A DNA stretch of 64,000 bases from Acidobacteriales bacterium 59-55 (lineage in GTDB: Bacteria; Acidobacteriota; Terriglobia; Terriglobales; Acidobacteriaceae), in contig MKSV01000003.1 of assembly GCA_001897435.1 (NCBI GenBank), forward strand, positions 777,250 through 841,249, read 5' to 3'. Below, piece after piece: positions 56,559-64,000 of the stretch. Numbering within the stretch: the stretch's first letter is position 1; each line of letters begins with the position of its first letter. The notes beneath the pieces were generated by a model. It was not told the DNA's origin. It searched no databases and saw only the letters and a list, made by a program, of their open reading frames with translations. Position numbers and translations under genes: made by a program.

Positions 56559-57164
56559 TCACCTCCTAATGCCAAGCTGCCTGAGCGCGAGTTCAGCGGT
56601 GCGCTTCAGTTCTGCTTTGGTCGAGCCATTGGCTGCCTGGACAGCAAGCCCGCTGAGGAGAGAGGAGAGATACCGTGTGTAGTCATCCACATTCTCATCT
56701 TTAGGAAACTCGCTCGCTCTACGAGCCTTCAGCAGCCGGGATTTGATCGCCGCCTCATTCTCCAGGCGCATCTCCCTCATCAGGAGCTTGGCAGGCTCCG
56801 TGTCGACCCCGCAGGAGATTGCTCCGGTCAGCGTGAAACAACTTGAGGGATGGTCCTTTGCACCGAGAAATTCGACGGTGTTGTCGAATGCCGCAAGAAT
56901 GAACTCCCGGAAAGTAGGCTGCTCCAGTGCCCTGGCCATGTACTGGGCAGGCCGATCAACATAGCGTTTCGCTGCCAGCGCGAAGAGCGCCTGCTTGTCT
57001 CCGAAGGCGGCATAGATGCTGGACGGGTGTATTCCCATGGCCTGCGACAGATCCGCCATCGCCGTCCCCTCATACCCGCGCTCCCAAAAGAGTCGCATCG
57101 CTGTATCCAGCGCGGCATCTTTATCGAACGCTGTCGGTCTCCCGGGCTTCGGTATGGGTTTCAT
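56559..57164 (-). CDS. TetR-family repressor
   Basis: The 201-residue regulator has a basic N-terminus KPIPKPGRPTAFDKDAALD and an HTH (GYEGTAMADLSQAMGIHPSS, IYAAFGDKQALF). The C-terminal ligand domain (TetR_C) includes CFTLTGAISC. It is divergent from an SDR gene, and perfect inverted repeats lie between them, so it probably represses that SDR and itself. The effector is likely a substrate of the SDR; this is inference. Confidence 0.88.
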   Translation of the reverse strand: MKPIPKPGRPTAFDKDAALDTAMRLFWERGYEGTAMADLSQAMGIHPSSIYAAFGDKQALFALAAKRYVDRPAQYMARALEQPTFREFILAAFDNTVEFLGAKDHPSSCFTLTGAISCGVDTEPAKLLMREMRLENEAAIKSRLLKARRASEFPKDENVDDYTRYLSSLLSGLAVQAANGSTKAELKRTAELALRQLGIRR

Positions 57165-57230
57165 AGACTCCTCCCCATTTTAGATCCCAAATCTCTGAAT
57201 CCGATGCAGCATTCGCTACATCTGTAATGA

Positions 57231-57263
57231 TCGTTCGAGATATTATCGAACGAGCACTCGATA
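57231..57263. promoter_or_regulatory. Likely TetR operator between tetR and the SDR gene
   Basis: A perfect 8-bp inverted repeat TCGTTCGA-GATATTA-TCGAACGA (57231-57253) overlaps a second, TATCGA-N8-TCGATA (57244-57263). Both lie about midway in the divergent intergenic region, the usual position for TetR-family operators. Confidence 0.6.
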
Positions 57264-57329
57264 AATGGTCCGGCGACACGATTTTACACAGGGTATCGGC
57301 CGGAGCATCAAGCTAAAAGGAGAACAGAA

Positions 57330-58076
57330 ATGGGAATATTGACAGGAAAGGTCGCAGTCGTTACAGGCGGCAATAGCGGTATCGGACTGGCGACCGCCAG
57401 GCGTTTCGTGGAGGAGGGCGCATACGTCTTCATCACTGGTCGTAGACAGGCAGAGTTGGATAAAGCGGTGGCCGTTATGGGTAACAACGCCAGGGCTATC
57501 GCGGGAGATATCTCAAAGCTCGAAGACATCCAAACCATCGCTGCCACGGTGAAAGACGCGAAGGGAGTCGTGGATATCATCGTGTCCAATGCCGGATTCA
57601 CAGAACAAGCTCCGCTCGACACTCTCACGCCTGAGCACTTCGATAAAGCTTTCAACCTGATGGCCCGGGCTCCGGTCTTTCTGGTGCAAAAGCTTCTTCC
57701 GCTGATGGAAAGCGGCGGCTCGATCATTCTAGTCAGTTCAGCGATGCATCTCATGGGCATTGCGAACCATACTGCCTACGCGGCGACGAAGGCGGCAACG
57801 CGCTCTTATGCTCGTACGTGGGCTGCGGAGTTCAAGGGCCGCGGTATTCGCGTCAACACCCTCAGCCCAGGTGTTACCGACACCCCCATCCTTGAGGCTC
57901 AATCGGAATCCGGCGGACGCGACGAGGTGGTGAACATGTACATGGATATGATCCCTCTCGGTCGGCTCGCAGAGGCCGTGGAGATCGCGAACGCGGCCGT
58001 CTTCCTGGCTTCGGATCAAAGTTCTTATATGACAGGTGCGGATCTCATGGCAGACGGAGGCGTCGGCCAAGTCTAA
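57330..58076 (+). CDS. Short-chain dehydrogenase/reductase (SDR)
   Basis: The 248-residue classical SDR has the cofactor motif TGGNSGIGLATARRF, the NAG motif VSNAGF, the catalytic Ser/Tyr/Lys in ILVSSAM and YAATKAA, and the end TGADLMADGGVGQV. Arg in TGRRQAELD suggests NADP preference. The substrate is unknown. AAGGAG lies 7 bases before the ATG. It is divergent from the tetR gene and probably repressed by it. Confidence 0.92.
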   Translation: MGILTGKVAVVTGGNSGIGLATARRFVEEGAYVFITGRRQAELDKAVAVMGNNARAIAGDISKLEDIQTIAATVKDAKGVVDIIVSNAGFTEQAPLDTLTPEHFDKAFNLMARAPVFLVQKLLPLMESGGSIILVSSAMHLMGIANHTAYAATKAATRSYARTWAAEFKGRGIRVNTLSPGVTDTPILEAQSESGGRDEVVNMYMDMIPLGRLAEAVEIANAAVFLASDQSSYMTGADLMADGGVGQV

Positions 58077-58148
58077 GGCCGAAATAGAGTGTCGATGATG
58101 AGAGCGCCAGGGCCCTGGCGTTCCCGTCGTTACGCGATCCGGAACGGC

Positions 58149-58868
58149 TTACTCCCGTGAAGTCGGCTTATGGGAGATGGTTTCCACGACATGTCCGTAA
58201 CAGGTTTTGTAAACGATCACCTTCTCAAACATTCGGGACGTGAGATTTGCAAGACTGTCATGGCCAATCTCCTGATCCTGAGCCCGATCCGCGAAATCCA
58301 CAATCACCAGAAGCCAGTAGGCGTCGCAGGGCCGGTATCCTTTCGCCTTGACTTCCTTGCCCTCAACAATCGTTTTGAGCCGATCCAGTGACATGAAGGT
58401 CCCGTCATACATCTGGGCGATCCGCCAGTGTGCATCCGGATATTCAGTCGCGTTGAGATAGACGAAGGAGAGCTCGGGGATGTGCCGAAAATCGTCCCTC
58501 CAAAGCTGGCCCGTTTCTCGGTCCTCAACGGCGGAGGCCAACTCGGCAATCTTACACGCCATCGCCGAGGGATCGGCGATGGCTACGGAGCGGTCAAAGG
58601 AACATGTGAGTTCAAAGTTCTTGCCTCCCTGCGCTTGATAGAGCTTCTGGGCTCTTGTAATAGCGGCTTCTCTTGCTTTCCTCTGTATTTGCTCACTCTC
58701 TGGGAGTGAACCATCTTGAAGAAAGAAGTTTGTGATCTCGATTCCGATGACTCGTGTTCCGCGCAAAATGACGTCAGGCTTGTCCCCGAACTCGATATGT
58801 CCGTCGGGCAGCCGATAGTCTCTCCGGAACATCTCGAAATAGTATTTCTCAATTTCTTTGTTCGTCAT
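58149..58868 (-). CDS. Hypothetical protein with PD-(D/E)xK-like core
   Basis: The 239-residue protein has no known name. Residues 28-46 (GDKPDVILRGTRVIGIEIT) give a PD (31-32) and E (44) 12 residues apart at the end of a beta-hairpin, as in PD-(D/E)xK nucleases, but the third position is Thr (EIT) rather than Lys. Long helices (ESEQIQRKAREAAITRAQKL) and a C-terminal strand-rich region follow. The sequence is less GC-rich than the flanks. It could be a degenerate restriction or repair nuclease; confidence in that is low. Confidence 0.6.
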   Translation of the reverse strand: MTNKEIEKYYFEMFRRDYRLPDGHIEFGDKPDVILRGTRVIGIEITNFFLQDGSLPESEQIQRKAREAAITRAQKLYQAQGGKNFELTCSFDRSVAIADPSAMACKIAELASAVEDRETGQLWRDDFRHIPELSFVYLNATEYPDAHWRIAQMYDGTFMSLDRLKTIVEGKEVKAKGYRPCDAYWLLVIVDFADRAQDQEIGHDSLANLTSRMFEKVIVYKTCYGHVVETISHKPTSRE

Positions 58869-59079
58869 CGATCCTCAACACGTCGCGAAGAAGCTCCCCA
58901 ACTGCTCGGATTGTAGTCCCACCGATTCTTGATTGCCTTATCTTCCGGAGCCCTCATCAAAAGCCGGATTAGTCCTCACAAGTCTTCTTCTCGTCAGTGA
59001 TTCATATCCGCAATCGCACTGTTCTATAACAAGATGGCGATGCCGTGAACCAAACCCGGCCCGGCGACATCCAATCAAC

Positions 59080-60198
59080 ATGACCGCGCAGACGAACCAT
59101 CTCTTCGCCCCGCTCCAGCTTCGCGCCCTTTCGCTGCCCAACCGCATCGCGGTCTCGTCGATGTGCGAGTACAGCTCCACCGACGGATTCGCCGACGACT
59201 GGCACTTCGTCCATCTCGGCAGCCGCGCCATCGGCGGAGCCGGCCTGGTCATGACCGAGGCGACCGCCGTCAGCCCCGAAGGTCGCATCAGCCCCGGCGA
59301 TCTCGGCCTGTGGAAGAACGAGCACATCGCCCAACTCGCCCGCATCACCGCCTTTCTGCATCGCCACGGCTCCTTTGCCGGCATCCAGCTCGCCCACGCC
59401 GGGCGCAAGGCCAGCATGCCCCTTGCCTGGCTGGAGCAGACCGCTGTCCCGCTCGAAGACGGCGGCTGGCAGCCCGTCGCCCCCTCCGCCATCCCCTACG
59501 GCGACGGCTACGCCGCGCCTCTCGCGCTCGACCGTGCCGGCATGGATAAGATCGTCGCCGACTTCATCGCCGCCGCCCATCGCGCCATCACCGCCGGCTT
59601 CGACATCGCCGAAGTTCACGCTGCGCACGGCTACCTGCTGCACCAGTTCCTCTCCCCGCTCTCCAATCAGCGCACCGACGAGTACGGCGGCAGCTTCGAG
59701 AACCGCGTTCGCTTCCCGCTCGAGGTCATCCGTGCCGTCCGCGCCGCATGGCCCCAGCACCTGCCGGTCTTCGTCCGCATCTCCGCCACCGACTGGGTCG
59801 AAGGCGGATGGAACCTCGACGAGTCCGTCGCCTTCGCCAAGCTGCTCAAAAACTCGGCCGTCGACCTGATCGACGTCTCCACCGGCGGCCTCCATCCCGC
59901 GCAGAAGATTCCCGTCGGCCCCGGCTACCAGGTGCCGCACGCGGAGACCATCCGCCGCGAGGCCAACATCCCCACCGGCGCGGTTGGCATGATTACCCGC
60001 CCCGTGCAGGCCGACCAGATCATCCGCGAGGGCCAGGCCGACCTCGTCCTGCTGGCGCGCGAGTTTCTTCGCGATCCCTACTGGCCGCTGCACGCCGCCG
60101 TCGAGCTGAAGCAGGAGATCAGTTGGCCGGTGCAGTACGCCCGCTCCGCCGCCGGCCGCGTCCCTGCCCGCCAGCCCGTGACTACTCCCTCGGCCTGA
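59080..60198 (+). CDS. Old-yellow-enzyme family NADH:flavin oxidoreductase (YqjM type)
   Basis: The 372-residue FMN enzyme reduces activated C=C bonds. The start is the ATG at 59080, although the frame is open to 58933. Family markers: LPNRIAVSSMCEYSSTDGF (the Cys of the thermophilic-like YqjM class), GIQLAHAGRKAS, and the active-site histidine pair with the FMN-phosphate loop in HAAHGYLLHQFLSPLSNQRT, then DEYGGSFENR. The C-terminal end keeps GMITRPVQADQIIREGQADL and LLAREFLRDPYWPLHAA. It is probably cytoplasmic, with a role in electrophile detoxification. No operon partners are seen. Confidence 0.93.
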   Translation: MTAQTNHLFAPLQLRALSLPNRIAVSSMCEYSSTDGFADDWHFVHLGSRAIGGAGLVMTEATAVSPEGRISPGDLGLWKNEHIAQLARITAFLHRHGSFAGIQLAHAGRKASMPLAWLEQTAVPLEDGGWQPVAPSAIPYGDGYAAPLALDRAGMDKIVADFIAAAHRAITAGFDIAEVHAAHGYLLHQFLSPLSNQRTDEYGGSFENRVRFPLEVIRAVRAAWPQHLPVFVRISATDWVEGGWNLDESVAFAKLLKNSAVDLIDVSTGGLHPAQKIPVGPGYQVPHAETIRREANIPTGAVGMITRPVQADQIIREGQADLVLLAREFLRDPYWPLHAAVELKQEISWPVQYARSAAGRVPARQPVTTPSA

Positions 60199-60270
60199 GC
60201 CTTCGCAGTTTAAGTTCCGGCACCTGAGCCTCCGCAGCCTGAGTTCCGGTCAAAGAACTCACTCCTAAAA

Positions 60271-60486
60271 CACGTCATCTCGACCGAAGGCGGCGCTTTT
60301 GCCGCCGCAGCGGAGAGACCCCTGTATTTCGTCCGTGTCGTTGCTCTTGCCCTTGTCGTTGCAGTTGCAGTTGTCATTAACAGTTGCAGTTGTCGTTGCA
60401 GTTGCCCTTGCCTCTGGGTACGCCAAGGCTTCAGCCTTGGCCCTCTATGGCCAGCCAAAAAAGGGGCTTCAGCCCCTGGGGCATGC
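60271..60486 (+). repeat. Composite repeat I, full copy
   Basis: A/B boxes with a GGCGGCGCTTTTGCCGCC arm, a hexamer tract of about 14 units (including TTGCAG and TTGTCA variants), hairpin GCCAAGGC-TTCA-GCCTTGGC and hairpin AGGGGC-TTCA-GCCCCT preceded by AAAAA. It fills the 406-base gap between the OYE and MerR genes. Confidence 0.85.
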
Positions 60487-60604
60487 CCTCCCATCCCTGC
60501 CAACACCCATCGGCCCTCATCCCCGTCGCAAAGAACTATAAAAACGCCGCTCCACTGTCCTATACTGACTGGAAGCCGGAACGCCGGCCCTTCGGAGCTT
60601 TGGC

Positions 60605-61114
60605 ATGGCGCAGCACCAGCCAATCCGCAAAACTCCCCCACCGTCCGGGTCTGAGATCCCGGACAAGCTCTACTTCCGCATCGGCGAAGTCTCCAAACTC
60701 TGCGACCTGCCCGCTTATGTCCTGCGCTTCTGGGAGAGCGAGTTCCCCCAGCTCAAGCCGCACAAGGGCGGCACCGGCCAGCGCCTCTACCGCCGCCGCG
60801 ACGTGGAGATGGTCCTCCGCATCAAGAACCTGCTCTACGACGAGGGCTACACCATCCCCGGCGCGCGCCAGGTCTTCAAGGCCGAGCTTCGCCATAAAGA
60901 GCCGCAGCTCTCGCTCGACATCGAGGACGCTGCCACCCCGGCCACCTCCAAACAACTTCGCAAGCTGCAGAAAGAGCTGCGCGACCTGCACGCGATTCTC
61001 TCCAAACCCATCACCCGCGCCGCCGTCCATCCCATCCGCGCCCCGCGCAGCGCGCCCGCGACACGATCGCACACACCACGCCCATCCCCGCCAAAGCTCT
61101 TCGACCTCTCCTGA
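60605..61114 (+). CDS. MerR-family transcriptional regulator
   Basis: The 169-residue regulator has a winged HTH (about 22-95: LYFRIGEVSKLCDLPAYVLR, FWESEFPQLKPHKGGTGQR and RLYRRRDVEMVLRIKNLLYD). A helix (TSKQLRKLQKELRDLHAIL) and a basic Pro/Ser/Arg tail follow. No metal-binding Cys are seen, so it belongs to the group without a known effector; this type is often found near general metabolism genes in Acidobacteria and Deltaproteobacteria. Confidence 0.88.
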   Translation: MAQHQPIRKTPPPSGSEIPDKLYFRIGEVSKLCDLPAYVLRFWESEFPQLKPHKGGTGQRLYRRRDVEMVLRIKNLLYDEGYTIPGARQVFKAELRHKEPQLSLDIEDAATPATSKQLRKLQKELRDLHAILSKPITRAAVHPIRAPRSAPATRSHTPRPSPPKLFDLS

Positions 61115-61174
61115 AGAAAACTACGGCACCGCAAGTGCGGACCGAAGCCGCACAGCCCCTATTTGAATCGCCCC

Positions 61175-61214
61175 AACAAAAAAGAGGTGAGAGAGCATCG
61201 CTCCCTCACCCCTC
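61175..61214 (-). terminator. Intrinsic terminator of the GH105 gene
   Basis: On the minus strand GGTGAGGGAGC-GAT-GCTCTCTCACC is followed by TCTTTTTTG. It lies 16 bases after the GH105 stop. Confidence 0.8.
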
Positions 61215-61229
61215 GTTCCCAACCGCCGA

Positions 61230-62318
61230 TTACTTCACCCCGTCCCGCAGCAGCGCCGTCGCCGACCACAGCACCGGAGCCTGCCCGTGGAAGTCGCCGG
61301 TCCTGCGCTTGCGCTCGTAGTAGTACTGGAGGTCGTTCTTCTTGCCCGTGCCCTCGCACACCTGGGTCACGTCGTGGTTCTGGTCGATGTAGCCGACCAC
61401 CGCGATCCACGCCTTGCGCGCCGCCGGGCCGTAGGTCTTGGCGTCGAGCCAGCCGTGCTTGACACCCGTAATCATGGCGAAGCTGAACATGCCCGAGCTG
61501 GAGCTCTCCGGCCACGAATCGTCACGGTCGATCAACTGCCGCCACATGCCGTCCTTGCCCTGGTACTTCAGCAGCGAGCGCATCATCAGCTTGTAGCCCT
61601 TCATGATGCGGGCGCGGTCGGGATGATTCTCGGGCAGCGTGGTCAGCATCTCGGCCATGCCCGCCGCCACCCAGCCGTCGCCGCGGCCCCAGTAGAACTT
61701 CACGTCGGGCGCGTGGAAGAAGAGGCCGTTGGGCTGCTGCAGCTTGTCCAGGTACGCGACCATCTCTTTCGCGTCGCGGTCCAGGTACTTCTTGTCGCCG
61801 GTAGCGCGGTATGCCTCCAGTTGCAGCATGGTCAGCATGTACATGTCGTCGATCCAATAGCGCGTCTCGTCGGAGAGGCCGTCGGGCGTGGGATTGTTCC
61901 ACTGCTCATCGGCGAAGGACTTGCCGAAGGCAAGGAACTTCGGATCTTTGGTCTGGATGGCGATCTCGAGCGGCACGACGCCGAAGATCTGGTCGTCCAC
62001 GTGATGGCGCTTCGGGATGCGGGCCTCCTCGGCGCCGCCGGGCATCAGCGGCTCGAACTTCTTAATCAGCTCCTGCCGCAGCGCGTCGTCGTGAGTCAGC
62101 TCGGCGAAGGTCAGCGCGCCGTACCAGGTGCAGACCTCGGAGTAGTGAATCGTCTTGGTGTACTGGTGCGGGCTGGTGACGAAGTGCTCCGACACCTGCT
62201 TGCCAACCTCTTCGGGCGAGGTGCCCTTAGGCCAGTTCGTAAAATAGTTCTCCTGCGCTACGGCCATGCCCACGCAGCCCAGCAACACGCATCCGGATAG
62301 AAACACCTTCAACTTCAT
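61230..62318 (-). CDS. Secreted GH105/GH88-like unsaturated uronyl hydrolase
   Basis: The 362-residue protein is predicted to hydrolyse unsaturated glucuronyl or galacturonyl residues left by polysaccharide lyases. The start is an ATG at 62318 with GAGG 5 bases upstream; a GTG two codons earlier is too close to the GAGG. A signal peptide (LKVFLSGCVLLGCVGMAVAQ) leads to an (alpha/alpha)6-barrel: HHVDDQIFGVVPLEIA, YWIDDMYMLTMLQLEAYRAT, FYWGRGDGWVAAGMAEML and DDSWPESSSSGMFSFAMITG. These match rhamnogalacturonyl hydrolases (YteR/RhiN-like). It fits the pectin and xylan-related esterases elsewhere in the window. Confidence 0.9.
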   Translation of the reverse strand: MKLKVFLSGCVLLGCVGMAVAQENYFTNWPKGTSPEEVGKQVSEHFVTSPHQYTKTIHYSEVCTWYGALTFAELTHDDALRQELIKKFEPLMPGGAEEARIPKRHHVDDQIFGVVPLEIAIQTKDPKFLAFGKSFADEQWNNPTPDGLSDETRYWIDDMYMLTMLQLEAYRATGDKKYLDRDAKEMVAYLDKLQQPNGLFFHAPDVKFYWGRGDGWVAAGMAEMLTTLPENHPDRARIMKGYKLMMRSLLKYQGKDGMWRQLIDRDDSWPESSSSGMFSFAMITGVKHGWLDAKTYGPAARKAWIAVVGYIDQNHDVTQVCEGTGKKNDLQYYYERKRRTGDFHGQAPVLWSATALLRDGVK

Positions 62319-62442
62319 CTTCACCTCGCCAATTTTTTATTGCGGAACAACCACATTCTACCCAACCGCCGGCACGACTGGCCGCCGGGCGGAGAGAGGG
62401 AAGTACCGCCATGAATTTTGCGAGGCTCGTGCGCCTGGCACC

Positions 62443-62868
62443 GCCACGTCATCGACCGAAGCCGTGCAGCCTCATCGAAGCCCACAACAAATGCACGTCA
62501 TCTCGACCGAAGCGAAGCGCAGCCACACTATTCCTTTGTTGTCATCCCGCAGCGAAGCGGAGGGATCGGCGGTTAGAACCACACGCAGCCCCAAACGCAC
62601 GTCATCATCGACCGAAGGCGGGGTCCCCAGCGAGCGTACTTGCTCGTTGGGGTGCAAGGCGGCGCTTTTGCCGCCGCAGCGGAGAGACCCCTGTATTTCG
62701 TCCGTGTAGTTGCTGTTGCCCTTGTCGTTGCCCTTGTCGTTGCCCTTGTCGTTGCCCTTGTCGTTGCCCTTGTCGTTGTAGTTGCTCTTGCCTCTAGGTA
62801 CGCCAAGGCTTCAGCCTTGGCCCTCTCGACCCAAGCCACAACAAGGGGCTTCAGCCCCTGGGGTATGC
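62443..62868 (+). repeat. Composite repeat I, full copy with embedded family III element
   Basis: A partial A box (62443-62480), an A box (62494), a family III element (62536-62577), another A/B box pair (from about 62600, arm GGCGGCGCTTTTGCCGCC), a hexamer tract in which TTGCCCTTGTCG repeats five times, and the twin TTCA-loop hairpins. It occupies most of the 629 bases between the GH105 and mnmE genes; no gene is seen. Confidence 0.85.
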
Positions 62869-62947
62869 CTTCCTCCCAGACCCCCTCCAACTATCGCCGC
62901 CGAGGCAGGCTTCCTCCCGCTCCTGAGAGAATCAAAACACAGCGAAC

Positions 62948-64000
62948 ATGGACAGCCCGCACAACCCGGACCCGAACGACACCATCGTCGCCATCTCCAC
63001 GCCGCCCGGCCGCGGCGGCATCGGCATCGTGCGCCTCTCCGGCCCCGATGCCCGCGCCGTCGCCGCGCCGCTGCTGCGGCTGCGCCATCCCCTCGCCGCC
63101 GGACAAGCCCGCTTCGCCCATATCATCGACACCGACAACGAAGTCCTCGACGAAGCCGTCGTCACCTTCTTCGCAGCCCCCAACTCCTACACCTCCGAGG
63201 ACATCGTCGAGATCGCCGCGCACGGCTCGCCTGTGCTGCTCGACTATCTCCTCCGCGCCTCTCTCCGTAACGGCGCGCGGCTGGCCGAGCCCGGCGAGTT
63301 CACCCAGCGCGCCTTCCTCTCCGGCCGCCTCGACCTCACCCAGGCCGAGGCCGTCCGCGACCTCATCGAATCGACCACGCTGCACCAGGCCCGCCTCGCC
63401 GCGCAGCAGCTCGGCGGCGCGCTCTCGCGGCAGATCGCGCCCATCAAAGAAAACCTCGTCCACCTGATCGCCGCGCTCGAAGCCGGCATCGACTTCGCCG
63501 AAGACGACATCGACCTTCTGCCCGCCTCCGAGATCGCGCGGCAGATCGAGGCCGTCGCCGCTCCGCTCACCGCACTGGAGCAGACCTTCGCCTACGGGCG
63601 CATCGTCCGCGACGGCTTCACGCTGGCCATCGTCGGCCGCCCCAACGCGGGCAAAAGCTCGCTCTTCAACCGCCTCGTCGAGCGCGACCGCGCCATCGTC
63701 ACCGCCGCTCCCGGCACCACCCGCGACCTCGTCACCGAGCGCGTCTCCCTCGACGGCATCCCGGTCGAGCTGGTCGATACCGCCGGCCTGCGCGACGCCG
63801 TCGACGAGGCCGAGAGCCTCGGCATCGCCAAATCCCGCGAGGCGATGGCCGAGGCCGACCTCGTTCTGCTCGTCCGCGACGCCACCCAGCCCCTGCACCG
63901 CGAAGACGAGGCCGCCATCGCCGCGCACACCGACCGCCCCCTGCTGATCGTCCTCAACAAGCGCGACCTCGCGCCGGACACGGCCCCGGATACAGTCCTA
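62948..64000 (+). CDS. mnmE: tRNA modification GTPase MnmE, N-terminal 351 residues (partial)
   Basis: The gene starts at ATG 62948 and runs off the right edge; about 450 residues are expected. The start DTIVAISTPPGRGGIGIVRL is the tetrahydrofolate-binding N-domain, followed by SYTSEDIVEIAAHGSP and GEFTQRAFLSGRLDLTQAEA. The G domain shows G1 GRPNAGKSS, G2 PGTTRD, G3 DTAGLRD and G4 NKRD. With MnmG it installs carboxymethylaminomethyl groups on U34 of tRNAs. The C-terminal CxGK motif lies outside the window. Confidence 0.95.
   Translation, partial: MDSPHNPDPNDTIVAISTPPGRGGIGIVRLSGPDARAVAAPLLRLRHPLAAGQARFAHIIDTDNEVLDEAVVTFFAAPNSYTSEDIVEIAAHGSPVLLDYLLRASLRNGARLAEPGEFTQRAFLSGRLDLTQAEAVRDLIESTTLHQARLAAQQLGGALSRQIAPIKENLVHLIAALEAGIDFAEDDIDLLPASEIARQIEAVAAPLTALEQTFAYGRIVRDGFTLAIVGRPNAGKSSLFNRLVERDRAIVTAAPGTTRDLVTERVSLDGIPVELVDTAGLRDAVDEAESLGIAKSREAMAEADLVLLVRDATQPLHREDEAAIAAHTDRPLLIVLNKRDLAPDTAPDTVL

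Overview
The window is a GC-rich chromosomal segment that fits an acidobacterium of the Terriglobia type (Granulicella, Edaphobacter or Terriglobus-like). The evidence is two tandem Oar-like TonB-dependent receptors with N-terminal carboxypeptidase-regulatory domains, secreted carbohydrate esterases (a CE15-like glucuronoyl esterase and an SGNH esterase), a GH105 hydrolase, a two-component propeller kinase, and many intergenic repeats. This placement is inferred from gene content, not from a marker-gene comparison. Housekeeping anchors are ligA, obg, murJ, an HU gene and the start of mnmE, which runs off the right end. The start of an MBL-fold/beta-CASP gene runs off the left end.

Layout: 1-18 kb holds a lipoprotein gene, ligA, two large TonB-dependent receptors, secreted polysaccharide esterases, a Tat-exported serine hydrolase and obg. 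From 18.3 to 19.6 kb lies a 50-codon stump of an N6-adenine DNA methyltransferase overlapped by a DpnI-like methyl-directed endonuclease gene, then a small zinc-ribbon gene. From 19.9 to 23.7 kb is an overlapping pair, an MHYT-domain hybrid histidine kinase and a REC-GGDEF diguanylate cyclase. From 24.9 to 34.3 kb is a less GC-rich, island-like stretch: an NmrA/cupin/alpha-beta-hydrolase operon, small genes, a NarL-type regulator, a DoxX-like protein, an ECF sigma factor, a truncated SDR and a propeller histidine kinase. From 34.5 to 38.6 kb are murJ, a LysR regulator with a YeiH transporter, and a TetR remnant. From 38.6 to 49.5 kb are a duplicated START-like protein, a pentapeptide/K+ channel fusion, a cyclic-nucleotide-domain kinase overlapping a REC-thioredoxin-reductase fusion, HU, an isoprenylcysteine methyltransferase-like protein, and a TPR/ClC pair. 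From 50.3 to 54.8 kb is a Fap-like functional-amyloid locus. From 54.9 to 64 kb are an RclR/RclC-like pair, a TetR/SDR pair, a nuclease-like hypothetical, an old-yellow-enzyme, a MerR regulator, GH105 and mnmE.

The strongest candidate for an undescribed system is 50,311-54,825. It holds a very long Ser/Ala/Asn-rich secreted protein whose two near-identical repeat modules flank a low-complexity linker, a small secreted protein with the same module, a periplasmic C39 cysteine peptidase and a coiled-coil outer-membrane barrel. This is the layout of the Pseudomonas fap operon. Both putative fibre subunits also carry a double-glycine-leader-like motif at residues 33-45, just where a C39 enzyme might cut.

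The second theme is repeats. At least thirteen copies of a composite intergenic element combine an A/B box, a hexanucleotide (TTGYYN) minisatellite and twin TTCA-loop hairpins. Its right-hand hairpin often looks like an intrinsic terminator for genes reading into it from the opposite strand. A second family (TCATTCCCGAAGGGAATC) occurs six times.
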